Below, piece after piece: positions 14,333 through 14,419 of a DNA stretch of 14,419 nt. Each line of letters opens with the position of its first letter. Position 1 is the stretch's first letter. The notes beneath the pieces were generated by a model. That model saw nothing but the letters and a program-made list of their open reading frames with translations. It did no database searches and was not told the DNA's origin. The DNA lies in the NCBI GenBank assembly GCA_027459565.1, contig DAIDIA010000003.1, positions 1 through 14,419 of the forward strand, given 5' to 3'. A program made the translations under genes and the position numbers. The stretch comes from Acidimicrobiaceae bacterium. GTDB lineage: Bacteria; Actinomycetota; Acidimicrobiia; Acidimicrobiales; Bog-793.

Positions 14333-14419
14333 TGTCAACGCGCAGGCCGCCGACGTGGGGCCCCGTCTCCTTGATCGAAGTCGGAACTTACGTGCGGTGT
14401 TGCGTGAGAATCGCTTCGA
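14328..14419 (+). CDS. Possible start of a further gene, unidentified, cut by the window edge
   Basis: A plus-strand frame is open from inside gyrA to the window end. Possible starts are TTG 14328 and GTG 14355, and the visible C-terminal part reads LLDRSRNLRAVLRENRF. That end faintly resembles the cytoplasmic lead-in to the first helix of major facilitator transporters, but about 20 residues are too few to judge. No ribosome site is seen. A second frame from ATG 14332 (MSTRRPPTWGPVSLIE...) is also open to the edge, so the choice of frame is not certain. No tRNA is visible in the 135 bases after gyrA. Confidence 0.2.
   Translation, partial: MDVNAQAADVGPRLLDRSRNLRAVLRENRF

Noticed and set aside
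14285..14419. tRNA-Ile/tRNA-Ala expected after gyrA in many actinobacteria
   Set aside because: No cloverleaf, T-loop or anticodon stem could be found in these 135 bases.

Overview
This window is the replication-origin neighbourhood of a bacterial chromosome, with the classic gene order of the high-GC Gram-positive bacteria (Actinomycetota). I estimate GC in the high fifties to about 60 %. Three things support Actinomycetota: the order dnaA-dnaN-recF-dciA(DUF721)-gyrB-gyrA, a parS site embedded in the 5' end of parA as in mycobacteria, and actinobacterial-type DnaA, YidC and RsmG sequences. The short RsmG N-terminus and the moderate GC make me think of Acidimicrobiia, but that is only an inference.

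The left half (1-5328) is on the minus strand and reads outward from the origin: rpmH, rnpA, yidD, yidC, jag/khpB, rsmG, parA, parB (parB runs off the left edge). The genes are tightly packed: rpmH/rnpA share TTGA, rnpA/yidD share ATGA, yidC/jag are 2 bases apart, and parA/parB overlap by 14 bases. They cover ribosomal protein L34, tRNA 5' processing, membrane-protein insertion, an RNA-binding protein, 16S rRNA methylation and chromosome segregation. Two parS sites lie beside the parAB pair: one perfect 22-base palindrome just after rsmG, and one inside the parA N-terminal coding sequence.

The divergent intergenic region (5329-5494) holds the promoters of both arms and three DnaA boxes. Two of the boxes form a perfect inverted pair that overlaps the annotated dnaA start codon. 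The dnaA-dnaN gap (6890-7130) is the best oriC candidate: a consensus DnaA box, several degenerate boxes, a GC-rich spacer and a run fitting the DnaA-trio unwinding motif, followed by AT-rich DNA.

The right half (5495-14284) is on the plus strand: dnaA (initiator), dnaN (sliding clamp), recF (gap repair), dciA (putative helicase loader), gyrB and gyrA (gyrase). The last 135 bases after gyrA hold a small hairpin and a possible start of another open frame, but no gene I can identify.

All genes are core functions. I see no mobile element, CRISPR array, tRNA, rRNA or new system. The points worth a second look are recF without an ATG/GTG/TTG start, the GyrB toprim motif EGNSAAAS instead of EGDSAGGS, the dnaA start buried in paired DnaA boxes, and the DnaA-trio-like element.
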